Below are positions 46,447-58,480 of a stretch of 64,000 nucleotides of DNA, piece after piece. The stretch comes from Aristolochia californica (Eukaryota > Streptophyta > Magnoliopsida > Piperales > Aristolochiaceae), in NCBI GenBank assembly GCA_029961685.1, contig JARWKL010000016.1, forward strand, positions 13,460,157 to 13,524,156, given 5' to 3'. Under the pieces are notes generated by a model. That model saw only the letters and a program-made list of their open reading frames with translations, was not told the DNA's origin and did not search any database. The first letter of the stretch is position 1. Each line of letters starts with the position of its first letter. The translations under genes were made by a program, and so were the position numbers.

Positions 46447-47342
46447 AAAACATACTTAAGAGAAATTATTCCTGCTTGAAACATTTCTCGTATAAAATGA
46501 CAATCCACTCGAATATGTTTAGTTCTTTCATTGAAGACTGGATTTGACGTAATGTGAGTAGCTACTTGATTATCATAATGTAAGCCCATAGAGCTTCCTT
46601 TATAAAATCCCAATTCGGTAAAAAGAGTCTTTATCCATAAAATTTCACTTATAGTGTGGGCCATAGATCGGTATTCTGCTTTAGCACTAGACCTTGCAAC
46701 CACGCTTTTCTTTTTGCTTTTTCATGTGACAAAGTTTCCCCCAACAAGGGTACAATACCCAGATGTAGATTTTCTATTATCGGGTGATCCAACCCAATCT
46801 ACATTTGAGAATCCTTCTATATTGAAGTGACCATGTTTTTTATATTGCAATCGTCTTCCTGGAACACCTTTTAAGTATCGTTGTATTCTCTCCAACGCTT
46901 GCCAGTGAGTAATTTGTGGTTTGTGCATGAACTGACTTACCACGCTCATAACATATGATATATCTGGCCTGGTTACCATGATATAGATCAATATTCCCAC
47001 ATGTCTTTGATATTTTCCAGTGTCAACATCTTCTCTAGTTGTGACACACAATTTTTTATTCGCATCCATAGGTGTATCAACTGGTCTACAACCCTTCATT
47101 CTTGTTTCTTCAAGAAGATCCAAGACGTATTTTCTTTGAGACAATACTATTCAAAGGTTTGACTGAAGGACTTCCATACCCTAAAAATATTTGAGGTTAC
47201 CCAAATATTTAGTCTTGAAATCTTGACATATCATATTCTTCACTTCTTGTATACTATGAGCATCATTCCCAATCAAGATAATACCATCAACATACACGGC
47301 CAATAATATCTTCCCTTGGATAGTATCTTTAACATATACTGA
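46447..47342 (-). pseudogene. Reverse transcriptase end and RNase H of the minus-strand family-A element
   Basis: From 47342 down: DTIQGKILLAVYVDGIILIG, where the YVDD box is YVDG, then FKTKYLGNLKYF. 46722-47144 holds [40 protein letters not shown] and WVGSPDNRKSTSGYCTLVGG. 46404-46703 holds ARSSAKAEYRSMAHTISEIL, LHYDNQVATHI and [13 protein letters not shown]. It is flanked by the gypsy insertion on one side and the copia insertion on the other. Confidence 0.87.
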
Positions 47343-47347
47343 GTAAT

Positions 47348-47977
47348 TGTTACAATGTGGAGCCCACCATGGTGCTCAAGCTGGTGGAACCCACCATGAG
47401 GACGCAGGTCATCAAGAAGAATCCTAGAGGACTTGGAACACCAAGAAGAGTCCTCTCCCAAAGCAAGCATGAGTTAAGGAATCAAGAAGAACAAGCTGAA
47501 TTGATTTAGAAGACTTGAAGATCAAGTGGGACCCACAAAGATCTCACAAGTTGGCACTCTTATCAAGGTGCACCGAAGGATCATGAGGGGGCCACAAGGA
47601 TAAGGCCACGAGCTGGCTTATCCCTTATAATCTCGTGGGTAATAAAGGACTCCTATTTCTACTCCAATTAGTCTTCTAGGAGTTCTAGTTTGAATAGACT
47701 TACTTATATTGAAGAGTTAGAGTTAGAATGTAATTAGGATTGAATGACAAGTTGTCTAAGGACTCTACCTCCACCTCTACTATAAATAGAGTAGTTTTAA
47801 TTCGGAATTAATAAATTCATACATTCAATCCCGAGTTGGTTTTCTCTCTCCCTCTCCTTACTTGACGTAGCTCACCCTTTTCTTTTCTTCTCTACTGAGA
47901 GCTTTCCTCCCCTTTTCTCCTTTTTTTTTCTTCTTTCTCTTGTTTGTGATCATGGAAAAGGGATCCTAAATTCAACA
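47348..47977 (+). repeat. 5' LTR of the family-B copia element
   Basis: TGTTACAATG...TTCAACA, highly similar to the 3' LTR, with a TATAAATAGAG box at about 47781. The low divergence from the partner LTR indicates a recent insertion relative to its neighbours. Confidence 0.94.
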
Positions 47978-47989
47978 TGGTATCAGAGC
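47978..47989 (+). other. Primer-binding site of the family-B element
   Basis: TGGTATCAGAGC, an exact complement of the initiator-Met tRNA 3' end, immediately after the LTR. Confidence 0.92.
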
Positions 47990-48429
47990 AACATATTTAG
48001 GATCCCTCGACAAAGGAATGCTATAGAGAAGTGATGATCAACACCACTCAAAGAAGGCTCTTGTATGAAGGAAGAACACTAGCCAAGAGATAAATGTTCA
48101 AAAATATTTTTTTATGCTACTGGTTCTTGTTTTTAGATGATGATTCAAGGATGAATATGTGAATGCTTTCATCTTATTATCTTATGAATATGCATGCCCC
48201 TCTATCTAAAAGGAGCTATCAAAATAGTTTTATCGATTTGGAAATTTTGTTTGCCGAGACCAGTCCATACTCAGATTATTAATTTTTTTTTGTGGGATAT
48301 GATTTCCCTGATAATAGAAGATTTCTATTGAGTCTCTTATGAGTGTTTTTCTGGAAAAAAATTATTTAGCATTGATGCTATATTTACATATACCGAGTTG
48401 TTTGAAGAAGGGTGACTTGGTGATATTAT

Positions 48430-49242
48430 TTGAAGTTTTTTGAAGAAGAAGAGACTATCATGACTGATGATAATATGAGTATCAAAGGTGATATACTGAA
48501 AATCACCACCATACCCTTGCGTGGGGTATCAAATTTTATGAGTTGGTCCACCTCGGTTAGGAGGTTTCTTATAACCAAAGACCTACTTGGTCACCTCACT
48601 ACCCGAGGACCACCTATTCATGAAGATGATATTTTTTATATGAAATGGCTAAAGAATGATACTTTGGTAATTGGTTGGCTGAGAAATAGCATGGAAGCAC
48701 ATGTCTCTAGTAATTTTATTCATCTTGACACTTCTAAACATATTTGGGAGACATGTACTAAACTATATTCAAGCCCTGATACACTGCATAGACCCTATAG
48801 TGCTGGCAGAACAGATGATATTAAATGCACTCCTTGTAAATTTTGGGGCCACACTATAGACCAGTGCCATTATAGGGCATGCACTTACTGTGGTAGATAT
48901 GGCCACTATAAAGAAATATGCTATAAGGCTAATGACAAGTCAGAATCAATAAGGGCTAATCAAGCCCTCATTAGTGATGCGCAAGCAGACCATCCCCCAA
49001 CACCAGCTGCACAGAAAATTATTACTGATGAAGAGTATGAATTATTTCAGAAAATAAAGACCATGCTAGGGTCTTCTACTAGACACTATGCCACTACTGC
49101 TACCACTACTGCTTCAGGTATGCTATCTGCCTCCTCTTCATCCTGGATAATTGATTCAGGAGCCTCTGAGCATCTTACAGGTAACAAATCGGTTGGGACA
49201 TCCTTCCATACAATCTCTTCATCATATGTTTCAATTTTTTAA
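48430..49242 (+). pseudogene. gag-protease of the family-B element, internally deleted
   Basis: An open frame of 270 codons. It runs ITTIPLRGVSNFMSWSTSVR (gag start), DDIFYMKWLKNDTLVIGWL and IWETCTKLYSSPDTLHR. It then jumps directly to the zinc-knuckle region CKFWGHTIDQCHYRACTYCGR, so the second half of the gag capsid domain is missing without a frame break. The protease motif SWIIDSGASEHLTGN keeps DSG. The true start may be the ATG at 48460 in MTDDNMSI. Confidence 0.88.
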
Positions 49243-49915
49243 GATAAGGTCATAATCCAGTTGTGAAGTATGTCAGTTAAGTAAACATCAAAGGAGTACG
49301 TACTCTCCTCGTCCAGAAGTCAAAAGTAACTCCTTTTTCATTGATTCATACTAATGTTGGGGGCCTTTGAGTGTCTCTAATATTTCTCAAGCCAAATATT
49401 TTATCACTTTTATTGATGATTTCACTCGTACAACTTGGTTGTTTATTTTTAAGTAGCGTTTCGAGATACCATCTATTTTTAAATCTTTTTATGCAATGGT
49501 ACTCACAGAATTTGGTTAGAAGATAAAAATCCTCCAGTCTGATAATGCCAAAGGGTATATTTCAAAAGACCTTGACTCATTTTGTCAAGAGAATGACATT
49601 ATCCATCAGACATCATGTGCCTATACTCCTCAACAAAACGGTGTAGCCGAATGTAAAAATCGTCATATTCTTGAGGTAACTCGAGGTCTATTATGTGCCA
49701 TGAAAGTTCTATATTTTTATTGGCCCCATACTGTCCTTACAACATGGTTTTATTATAAATCGTCTACTGTCTACTGTTCTTGGGAATAAATTTCCCTACT
49801 CTAAACTTTTACCACATGATGATCCATTTGCATTACCATTGAAAGTCTTCGGTTGTCAATGTTTTGTTCATAATACTTTACATAGACACAACAAACTGGA
49901 CCCTAAATCTATAAA
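49243..49915 (+). pseudogene. Integrase remnant of the family-B element
   Basis: Pieces in shifting frames: FITFIDDFTRTTWLF near 49400, ILQSDNAKGY near 49530, and HQTSCAYTPQQNGVAE near 49605 (third catalytic region). An N-terminal zinc site and pre-integrase segment are not found, so the protease-integrase junction is deleted. PLKVFGCQCFVHN near 49840 marks its C-terminal end. Confidence 0.8.
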
Positions 49916-51850
49916 GTGCATCTTTTGGGATACTCTCGAACACAAAAAGGTTATGCTTGTCATAGTCCCTCTTTGCAACATTTATTTGTGTCCAAGGATG
50001 TAACAATCTTTGAAGACTCCTCATATTATTTTGAGAGCGCTCCACCTGGTATGTCATCAGTACCAATTTCTCCTCAACCGATTGTGCCTCGTGATACAGA
50101 GATTGCTCAGCCCCCAGAGACAGTGGCCGATACCACACCTGCTGAGTTTTCGGATCCACCAGAGATAAGTCCTTCATCACCAGTCATTTTTGGTCTTGAA
50201 TTTGATACTCGTCCTATTGCTATAAGAAAAGAACCTCGTTCATGCACTCAACCTTCTTCTTCTCATCCTATCTCCAATTTTGTGTCTCATCATCGCCTCT
50301 CACCTCTATGTTATCAGTTTCTTTCTTCTATTTCCTCCATATCTGTTCCACAGTCATATCAAGAGGCTCTACAACATCTAGGGTGGAAGGCAACAATGGA
50401 TGAAGAGATGAAGGCCCTTAATGACAATCACACATGGTCTCTGGTTCCACTACCTACAGATAAAAAACCCATTGGTTGCAAGTGGGTTTATACAGTAAAA
50501 CATAATCTGGATGAGACCATTGTACGACTGAAGGCTCGACTGGTTGCAAAAGGTTACACTCAATGCAATGGCATTGATTATGATGAGACATTCTCTCCAG
50601 TGGCAAAAATGACCTCGACACGTATATTGTTATCTTTGGCAGCTAATTCTTCTTGGCCCATATATCAACTGGATGTTAAAAACGCATTTCTCAATGGTGA
50701 TATCAAAGAAGAGATTTATATGCAACAACCACCTGGATATGTGGTTGAGGGGGAGTCCGTATGTCGCTTTAAAAAATCTCTATATGGGCTAAAGCAATCC
50801 CCACGGGCATGGTTTGAGAAATTTAGTCAAACCATCATACGGGCAAGTTTTTATAGATGCTTTGCAGACTTCTCAGTCTTTATTGAGAACACAGCAAGAG
50901 GTAAGGTGATTCTAGCTGTTTATGTTTATGATATTATTTTAATTGGGAGTGATTCTGAGGGCATTCAAAAAATAAAAGAAAGAATATGTGCTGAATTCAA
51001 GACGAAGGATCTTGGATTACTAAAATACTGTTTGGGGATTGAGGTCTTACAATCCAGACATGGGATTATTCTATCCGAAAGAAAATACGCACTTGATCTA
51101 CTAGAAGAAACATGTATGATGGGATGCAAAGTGGTAGACACTCCTATGGATGCAAATACAAAAATTATGTGGAGGCACTGGAGAAGATGTTAATATTGGC
51201 AAATATCAAAGGTTAGTGGGATGACTTATTTACCTATGTGTAACAAGGCCAGACATTTCATATGCAGTAAGTCTGGTAAGTCAGTACATGAACAAGCCAC
51301 AACTTAGTCATTGGCAAGCACTTGAGAGGATACTACGTTATTTGAAAGGGGCTCCTGGAAGGGGGATCCTCTATAAAAAACATGGTCACTTTAACATTGA
51401 GGGATTCGCGGATGCAGACTAGGCTGAATCCCCAGATGATAGAAAATCTACTTCTGGTTTTTGCACGATGGTTGGAGGAAATCTCGTGGCATGGAATAGC
51501 AAAAAACAAAATGTAGTAGCAAGGTCAAGTGCAGAAGCAAAATATAGAGCCATGGCACACACTGTAAGTGAGCTTTTATGGATAAGCTCGAATGGACCTA
51601 TATTGTGATAACCAAGCAACAATACATATTGCATCGAATCCAGTCTTCCATGAGAGGACAAAACACATTGAGGTTGATTGCCACTTTATACGAGAAAAAA
51701 TCCAAGTTGGTCTCTTATCCCTGAAGCACATCTCATCACAAAATCAAGTTGCAGACATCCTCACCAAACCAGTCACTCACAAGATTATGTCTACCATATG
51801 CAGCAAGCTGGGTGTTTATGACATCTTCTCACCCCTAGCTTGAGGGGGAG
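49916..51850 (+). pseudogene. Reverse transcriptase and RNase H of the family-B element
   Basis: The 425-codon frame 49916-51193 begins inside the integrase tail (SRTQKGYACHSPSLQHLFVS). The reverse transcriptase has [50 protein letters not shown] and GLKQSPRAWFEKF. The catalytic box is VYVYDIILIGSD: the first Asp of YVDD is Tyr. After a frame break at 51193, RNase H follows: RYLKGAPGRG, then FADAD*AESPDD with a stop, [25 protein letters not shown], and the end [12 protein letters not shown] before the polypurine tract. Confidence 0.92.
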
Positions 51851-52492
51851 TGTTACAATGTGGGGCCCACCATGGTGCTCGAGATGGTGGGACCCACCAT
51901 GAGGACACAGGTCATCAAGAGGAATCCTAGAGGACTTGGGACACCAAGAAGAGTCCTCTCCCAAAGCAAGCACGAGTTAAGGAATCAAGAAGCACAAGCT
52001 GAATTAACTTAGAAGACTTAAGATCATGTGGGACCCACAAAGATCTCACGAGCTGGCACTCTTATCAAGGTGCACTGGAGGATCATGAGGGGCCCACAAG
52101 GATAAGGCCACGAGCTGGCTTATCCCTTATAATCTTGTGGGTAATAAAGGACTCCTAGTTCTTCTCCAATTAGTCTTCTAGGAGTTTTAGTTTGAATAGA
52201 CTTACTTATATTGAAGAGTTAGAGTTAGAATGTAATTAGGATTGAATGACAAATTGTATAAGGACTCTACCTCCTCCTCTACTATAAATAGAGGAGTTGT
52301 AATTCGGAATTAATAAAGTCATACATTCAATACCGAGTTGGTTCTCTCTCTCCCCCTCTCCTTACTTGAGGCAGCTCACCCTTTTATTTCATATTTTTTC
52401 TCTTCTCTACCGAGAGCTTTCCTCCCCTTTTCTCGTTTTTCTTTCTTCTTTCTCTTGTTCATGACAATGGAAAATGGATCCTAAATTCAACA
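51851..52492 (+). repeat. 3' LTR of the family-B copia element
   Basis: 642 bp, TGTTACAATG...TTCAACA. It differs from the 5' LTR by scattered substitutions and a short insertion near 52390. Confidence 0.94.
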
Positions 52493-53962
52493 GTAATCAA
52501 CCGAGCACCTATGAAAGCCAAATCATAGAAGCGCTTGTAAAGATTTCTATAATCAGCATATGGACTCCCCCTGAACCACATATCCTGGTTGGTGGACCAT
52601 ATAAATTTTTTCATGTATATCATCATTTAAAAATGCATTTTTTACATCAAGCTGGTATACTGGCTAGAACGAGTTAACAGCAATAGAGAGGATGATACGT
52701 ACCGAGTTCAGTTTTGCAATCGGAGAGAAAGTATCTTCATAATCTATCCCATAGCACTGAGTATAACCTTTTGTAACAAGGCATGCTTGAAGGCGAGCAA
52801 CCAACCCATCAGGGTTGTGTTTTACCGAAAAAACCCAACTGCAACCAACCAGTCTTTTCCCTTTTTGGAACAATGCCAATGTCCATGTTTGATTGTCATA
52901 TAATGCATAAATTTCTTCATCCATAACCGCCTTCCATCCTGGATGCATCAGGGCCTCCTGATAGGATTGTGGTATGGAAACAGATGAAAGAGAAGCAAGA
53001 AAGTGCACACAGTCAGAAGATAAAAGATGAGAAGACATAAAATTGGCAATTGGATGAGACGTAGTACAAGAATGTGTTTCCTTTCATAACGCAATAGGTT
53101 GAGTATCAAATTCAGTCCCAAACATAGGAGGAGAAAGACTTACCTCAGGTGGATCGGACAACTCCATAGGTGAGGTGACGGCTGGTGCTTCAGGGGGTTG
53201 AGTAATATCTTTATTAAATGGCAAAAGCGGGCATGGAGTGGTAGGAGGAAATGTAAATCCTGGAGGAGATGAGGAGTAGAAAGAAGTGTCTTCAAAGAAA
53301 GTCACATCCCAAGATACCATCAACCTCTGAAGTGTAGGATTAGAACAAATATATCCTTTATGAGTTTGAGAATACCCAAAAAAAATAAACCTATAGACTG
53401 AGGATCAAGTTTACTTTTATGTGGTGAAGTATCATGAACAAAACAATGCAACCAAACACTTTAAGAGGAAGAGAAAATGGATCTTCACTATGAAACAAAA
53501 CAGAATATGAAGTTTGATTTCTAAGTACTGATGAAGGTAACCTATTGATGAGAAAGCATGTTGTAAGAATAGCATGAGGCTAATAAAAGTAGGGTACCTT
53601 CATGGTGTGGAGGAGGCCATGAGAAACTTCAAGATACAACTTAATATTGGTAAGGAAAATAGCCGCTGCTAGGGCGTCGCGTTGTTTTTCTTGCACAAGA
53701 ATGTCGGTAGAGTATAGTTGAGAAATTTTCCATTCTTGGAGAAGGACAGAAACTCGTGAATATTATCTCCTTGTTTGGTTGCTAGCATACTTTGGAAAAC
53801 ATCATATACTCTTTGCAAGGAGGTGGTACTGGAATAGAGCTTAACACATGTGTCCCAAACATCCTTGTGGACTACATTGTTGGCGACATGCTCTTCCATG
53901 CTGTTAATAAGCCAACTAATAACCATGTTATCGTTCTTTCTTTCCTCTTTCTTAGATTTCAT
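52493..53962 (-). pseudogene. Reverse transcriptase, integrase tail and gag of the minus-strand family-A element
   Basis: Reading from 53962: NDNMVISWLINSMEEHVANN, DVWDTCVKLYSST and LQRVYDVFQSM (gag). After a junction near 53650, integrase C-terminal pieces follow (CFLINRLPSSVL near 53560, PLKVFGCIVLF near 53470). The linker 53084-53323 (Pro/Ser-rich) leads to the reverse transcriptase start 52664-53038 ([34 protein letters not shown]). 52660-52500 gives YQLDVKNAFLNDDIHEK and GYVVQGES. Zinc knuckle, protease and integrase core are deleted. Confidence 0.85.
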
Positions 53963-56578
53963 GAATTTGTGACAATTGATTTGGGGAAAGAAATTTATCT
54001 GTACTTTCTTAAAAATTTAATTCATATTTTTTCTATATTGGGCGTTTTCTTTGTTTAGCTCCTAAATCTAGCTAAAACATTTGAAGACCCATTCATGAAT
54101 TTGGGTCTTTATGGATGATAGTCTCCCAGAAAATTTTATTAGCCATTGCATTATTTTTCTTTTCTTCTGAAGCTTTCCTAAAAAAGTTCTTAGTACAATA
54201 ACTTAATGGGTATTGCAAATTGTTCCACCTGAAATTCGTTCGCAATTGAATTGAGAACACATTGGCGTTTATTGGAATTTTATTTAGGGATTTACTGGAG
54301 AATCCAATTGTCCTTATTATAACCGATTAACTGAATGATAATCCATTAATGTTGATTTAAACTGAAAATAAGGAGATATACGTATGGGGGGACCTATTAT
54401 GTTGGTGTCTTTGTTGTGCTCACTTCTTGAAAAAGAAGATTATAGTTTTAAAACAGACAAATGGGCAAAGCAACTCAAAATGTAGATTGATGAGGACTGC
54501 AAGGTCGACCAAAGGAGATAAAATGGATCCATGGATGGGTTTTCTAAATAAATCAGGAGACGCATGTTACTTAGATATGATTGAGGAGGAATATGCTAGA
54601 AGGTCATAAAACATTGGCTGAGGGCTGTTTTGGCTTGTTGGAATTGAGTGAACTGGTAAAATTTTGAAGTGAAGATGTTATTTAGAAGCATCATTATATA
54701 AACTTGATCATGAAGGTGGGAGGAGGTGAAGTTTCATTACTGAGATGTAAAAGATGCAAATTATTTGTGGTTCAGGAGCTTCTAAAATCACTAACGAAAC
54801 TGAGTCTGTTAAGGAACAGAGAAATTACAAAAATTCCCAAAGGAATGAATAACACATATATAGAAGAAGCACAAAACCTGTAGAAAGGTACAAGGAGCCA
54901 AGTTGGACATAATTATGAATCTATGGCCAATTTGAAGCAATATCTTCCAAATCCTACAAGACACTGGAATAATGGTCAGTTTCAATTGAACTAGTTCAAC
55001 AGGCTGAATAACTGCTTGAACTGATATGACATCATAAATAGAATTTGATGAGACTTACTATGAGTGGTTTGGGGTACATTACTTAATTATATTATGGATT
55101 CAACGGTGTTTTTAGTCAGAGAACTAGTGCTAGAGAGAAGGTACATGCATTGGAGAAGGGTTCTTGTAGTTTCCTATGGTAACAGAAACACAAGTAACGT
55201 TTCTCTATTGTTCTTACGTGGTACAAACGTAAAAGGAATTTTATTCTCAAAATAATTGCTTCAATTAGAAGGTTTTTTTTTACCAGTTTTACATTAATTT
55301 TTTATTGCTAATTTTATTTTTAATCATTAAAATTTTATTAAATTTAATTACTGATATATTTATGAATTTTAATTTATTTTATTACCACTAGGAATGTCAA
55401 TGCAAGATATTGTTAACATTGGTTGAACTTGCAAGCAGGTTGTATTATATTTTCTTTCAGATATAGTGTCAGGACAATTTAAATTTTCATTCATTATTAT
55501 AATTAGAACTGAAGATCTTCAATGTCCTCTGTTCTAGAATCCATCTATCCTATACACAAACGTTTTGGACAAGTAGACATCATCCACCACTCACACAAGA
55601 GTGTTGGCTTAACCATTCACAAATTTCTAATCATGAATCCATGCCGTGTCACAAAATTCCCAAAAAATTAAATGGAAATCAAACTCCCAATAGATATTCA
55701 GATGATTTTTTCCATTTTCTAGACAACACTCCAACTTTGTAGCACGAATGAATAAGTGTTTGGAGCTTGATCACAAAGTGATGCAAAGAGAAATTTGAGA
55801 GTAGGATTTTGCAAAGTCTCTAGCTTTTTTCTCTTAAAAATGATTTTGAAGTGGATTTCTAGCAAAATAATGTTTTGAATGTGGTAGGTTTGCAAATAAA
55901 TGCTCGGTTACTATTCAAAGGCACATTTAGAGTATTTATAACTTTCCCAAGCCAAACTAGTTGTTATTTGGCCGTTTGCAAAAAGCCAACAACTCAATGA
56001 TCGATCAATCATGTGTAACATCTATATTTTTATGAGACTTTAGGCTAATTGATAGATCAATGATTGTCTGGAAGATTAAAAAATTTTAGTTGATGGATCA
56101 GTCTATCCCGATTAATCAATCATGCATTGATCCTCTGGCTATGAAAAACTATATATCATCGATCAATGATTTGTGTCTGATTGATCATGTATTGTGTCCC
56201 TTATTGGGCATACTTCTGTATGATCGATCAATGTTGTAGGTATGAATAATCATGCTTTATAATTTTTAAATGCTTGGACTAGAGTGATCGATCAGTCCAA
56301 TGGGATTGATTGATAAAGTTTTACAACTCATTCGGGCCATGTTCTATCTGATTGAAAGAAACAAAAAATTACCCCAAAAGAAACAAGAGAAGAAGAAAAT
56401 TAGAAAAGAAGAAGAAAAATAGAAAGAGAAGCCACCACAAAATAGAAAGTGCCACTTCCAAGAAATAAGGGGTGTGGGGCATGAGGGTAAAAAGGAAAAA
56501 TGCCCAAGGGGCTGGAACCTTAGAGCAAAAATGAAAAATACCCCCTCTTTTTGATAAGAAAATAACCTACAAGATTCG
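53963..56578. other. Non-coding stretch between family-A element and the 56.6-kb LTR
   Basis: No gene is supported; the open frames at 54427-54609 and 55064-55255 have no recognisable domain. 55262-55400 is AT-rich. 55980-56330 has a cluster of GATCGATCA-type palindromes, listed separately. Part of this stretch could be old leader or LTR DNA, but I cannot assign it. Confidence 0.4.
55995..56320. repeat. Cluster of GATCGATCAAT-type palindromic motifs
   Basis: TGATCGATCAAT and close variants (TGATAGATCAATG, TGATGGATCAG, CATCGATCAATG, TGATTGATCATG, TGATCGATCAATG, TGATCGATCAG, TGATTGATAAAG) recur about every 40-65 bp over 325 bp. The spacers differ, so it is motif clustering or a very diverged tandem repeat rather than a clean satellite. 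Confidence 0.7.
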
Positions 56579-57069
56579 TGTCGAGAGAGTATTAGTGACA
56601 TTCTATATAATTAAGTGAATGAGTAGCATAAGGTGTAATTAAGTTAATGTTTGAGTTTTCTTTTTTATCTTCACATATATTAGGACACCAATCCATTTAT
56701 CTATAAATAAAGTAAGGGGGACAGCCTAGGACGTTGTTGAAGAGCAAATATGGAAAAGTCTCACATGACTTATAACAAGAAGTCTTACAGAGCCAAAATT
56801 CTTATGGTGGAGTCTTATACGAGTTTCACAAGAGGAGGTCTCACTTAAGAGTCTCAATAAAAGGTGTTTTAGTTATGTTAATCATTTATTTATGTTCAGT
56901 TGTTCAATTATTATAGGACTTATCTTTTAGTGTTTAACTTTGTGTGGAACTGGGATAAAGGTAGTTTAATTGTAATTGGATTCTACTTGTTTCCTTTATT
57001 ATAAATAGAAGCTCATGTACCCATATTACATCAAGTTAATCAAGTTTTTATCTTTTCCAAAAATTCAAC
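56579..57069 (+). repeat. LTR (family C), plus orientation, with primer site
   Basis: Starts TGTCGAGAGAGTATTAGTG and includes TCTATAAATAAAG (TATA-like) near 56700. It ends at AAATTCAAC just before TTGGTATCAAAGG (57070-57082), a primer site one or two bases off the initiator-Met complement. The first 130 bp match the LTR at 61551, so both may bound one element. Confidence 0.7.
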
Positions 57070-57082
57070 TTGGTATCAAAGG

Positions 57083-58480
57083 AGGTTATGTGACTTGACT
57101 TGGTCAACCCATAAAGATAATGTGATCATTTTTTATCTATCATCTCTAGTAGTTTAGGTTCGTATTCTATCTTTTTCTCTATTTCTAGTCATTGTACCTA
57201 TTATTTTCTTGGAATTTTCACCTCCATAATGGGATTTTCATATTGAAAATTATATATTGATGGAAAGATCTTTGAGACTACAAGGTAACCCAAAAATATT
57301 TTTTCAATTGGAGTTTTCTACAAAGAAAAATTGATATTTGAAGTAGTAAAGGTCAGACTACAAGAGAGGTTCGACCAACAACATAAAGCTTCAACCTTCG
57401 AGAGCCTTTTTATGACATCAAGAATGAGACTTTATATGGAGAATTATATATCAAGATAAATATCATTAAGTCTATTTTCTTAAATATTTAACCAAATCTT
57501 AATATGACTTTCCAAGTTAATGGTCATGCTGGCCAAAGAAGAAAAAGTACGTAGTTTGGCTATATTACATAGTCCAAAATCTATCAGATTCTTTATCTCA
57601 AAAGAAGTATATTTTATTATGAGAATTTATAATTTTTTGAAATTTATTTAAGTCTAGTTTCATAAGGAGAAATTTTCATGTCAATCTGATCTATACTTAA
57701 GGAGATATTGGCATTGGAGTTGCCAAGGGTCAAGCTACAAAACAAAGAGAATCAAGAGGTTATAAAATATTCAATAACGATTATTTTTGTGTCAAATTAG
57801 GTATAAGATTAAAGCTCTTCGAGTCTAGTTTTTTTTTCAACAAACTTTTTGTGATTTTGTGCTATATATTTGGAGATATTGGTACTAGAAGTATCAAAGG
57901 TCAGTTTTGCCAAAAATCTCTACTTTTTTTCCTTTTTTCTCTCCTATTATCTGTCCAGGCATTGACATGAAGTGTGTTTCATTTTATCCTAAATCTGAGT
58001 TTTTAATCAAATTTCTCTTCTAATTAGAGATTTTTTGTCTGACTTTAACATTATCTTATTTTTTGAAACCTCTTTTATTCGAGAAATCTCTTATATGTGG
58101 AAAGACTTATTTAAGAAAGTGTTGTTAATTTAGGAAAATCTATCGTTGGAAAGTTTATGTTTTGATTATGTAGAATTTGGAAACCAAATAGGAATTCATT
58201 GAGTATTTGATTAGAAACTTTTCACATATAGACTGATCAATTTGGAAATAGAAACTTGTAAGTTAAGTTATGCAATTATCAGAGTTTCCATACTCAATGT
58301 TGTTTTCAAGTTTTGTGTTTTTGTTACTTGGTTGTATATCTTCTACATCGTCAACTACAAAAAAATTTGTTCACCCTCATGAAATTATCTTGAGGTCATA
58401 CATGATTAAATTTTTAAAGTAATTTTTCTACCCTTACAGTCTCCTTTTTATTATCGAGGTTGTTATTTTTCCTTCATTAC
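57083..58480 (+). mobile_element. Leader-like non-coding DNA of the family-C element
   Basis: 1.4 kb without reading frames after the primer site. It has diverged internal repeats: a block around GGAGATATTGG.A.T.G.AGT.. followed by CAAGGGTCA/CAAAGGTCA occurs near 57703 and 57870, with a weaker relative near 57335. No gag follows before the solo LTR at 58481. Confidence 0.45.

Larger units (their letters stand above)
47348..52492 (+). mobile_element. Ty1/copia retrotransposon (family B)
   Basis: 5,145 bp with perfect target duplications GTAAT (47343-47347 and 52493-52497). LTRs are 47348-47977 (630 bp) and 51851-52492 (642 bp). The primer site TGGTATCAGAGC (47978-47989) touches the 5' LTR, and a polypurine tract GAGGGGGAG precedes the 3' LTR. 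The coding order is gag-protease (48430-49242), integrase pieces, and reverse transcriptase-RNase H (49916 on). Gag and the protease-integrase junction are internally deleted and the catalytic YVDD is YVYD, so the copy is inactive although its outer structure is complete. Confidence 0.95.
40619..53962 (-). mobile_element. Family-A Ty1/copia element, minus strand, carrying two nested elements
   Basis: Its own parts are the 3' LTR 40619-40993, RNase H end 40994-41115, reverse transcriptase/RNase H 46447-47342, and reverse transcriptase to gag 52493-53962. The gypsy element 41116-46446 and copia element 47348-52492 interrupt it. Frames rejoin at both breaks: SLKYV joins STQELLVDIF across the gypsy insertion, and GFHRCSVDY joins SVYVKD across the copia insertion. 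The 5' LTR and gag start are missing beyond 53962, so it is 5'-truncated. Protease and most of integrase are also deleted. Confidence 0.85.

Noticed and set aside
54427..55255. Two short plus frames as possible genes
   Set aside because: No recognisable domain, no start context or splice partners, and surrounded by retroelement debris.
57083..58480. An endogenous pararetrovirus segment, considered because of the long structured leader
   Set aside because: No movement, coat or pararetroviral polymerase motifs; the primer site plus LTR before it fit a copia-type element.
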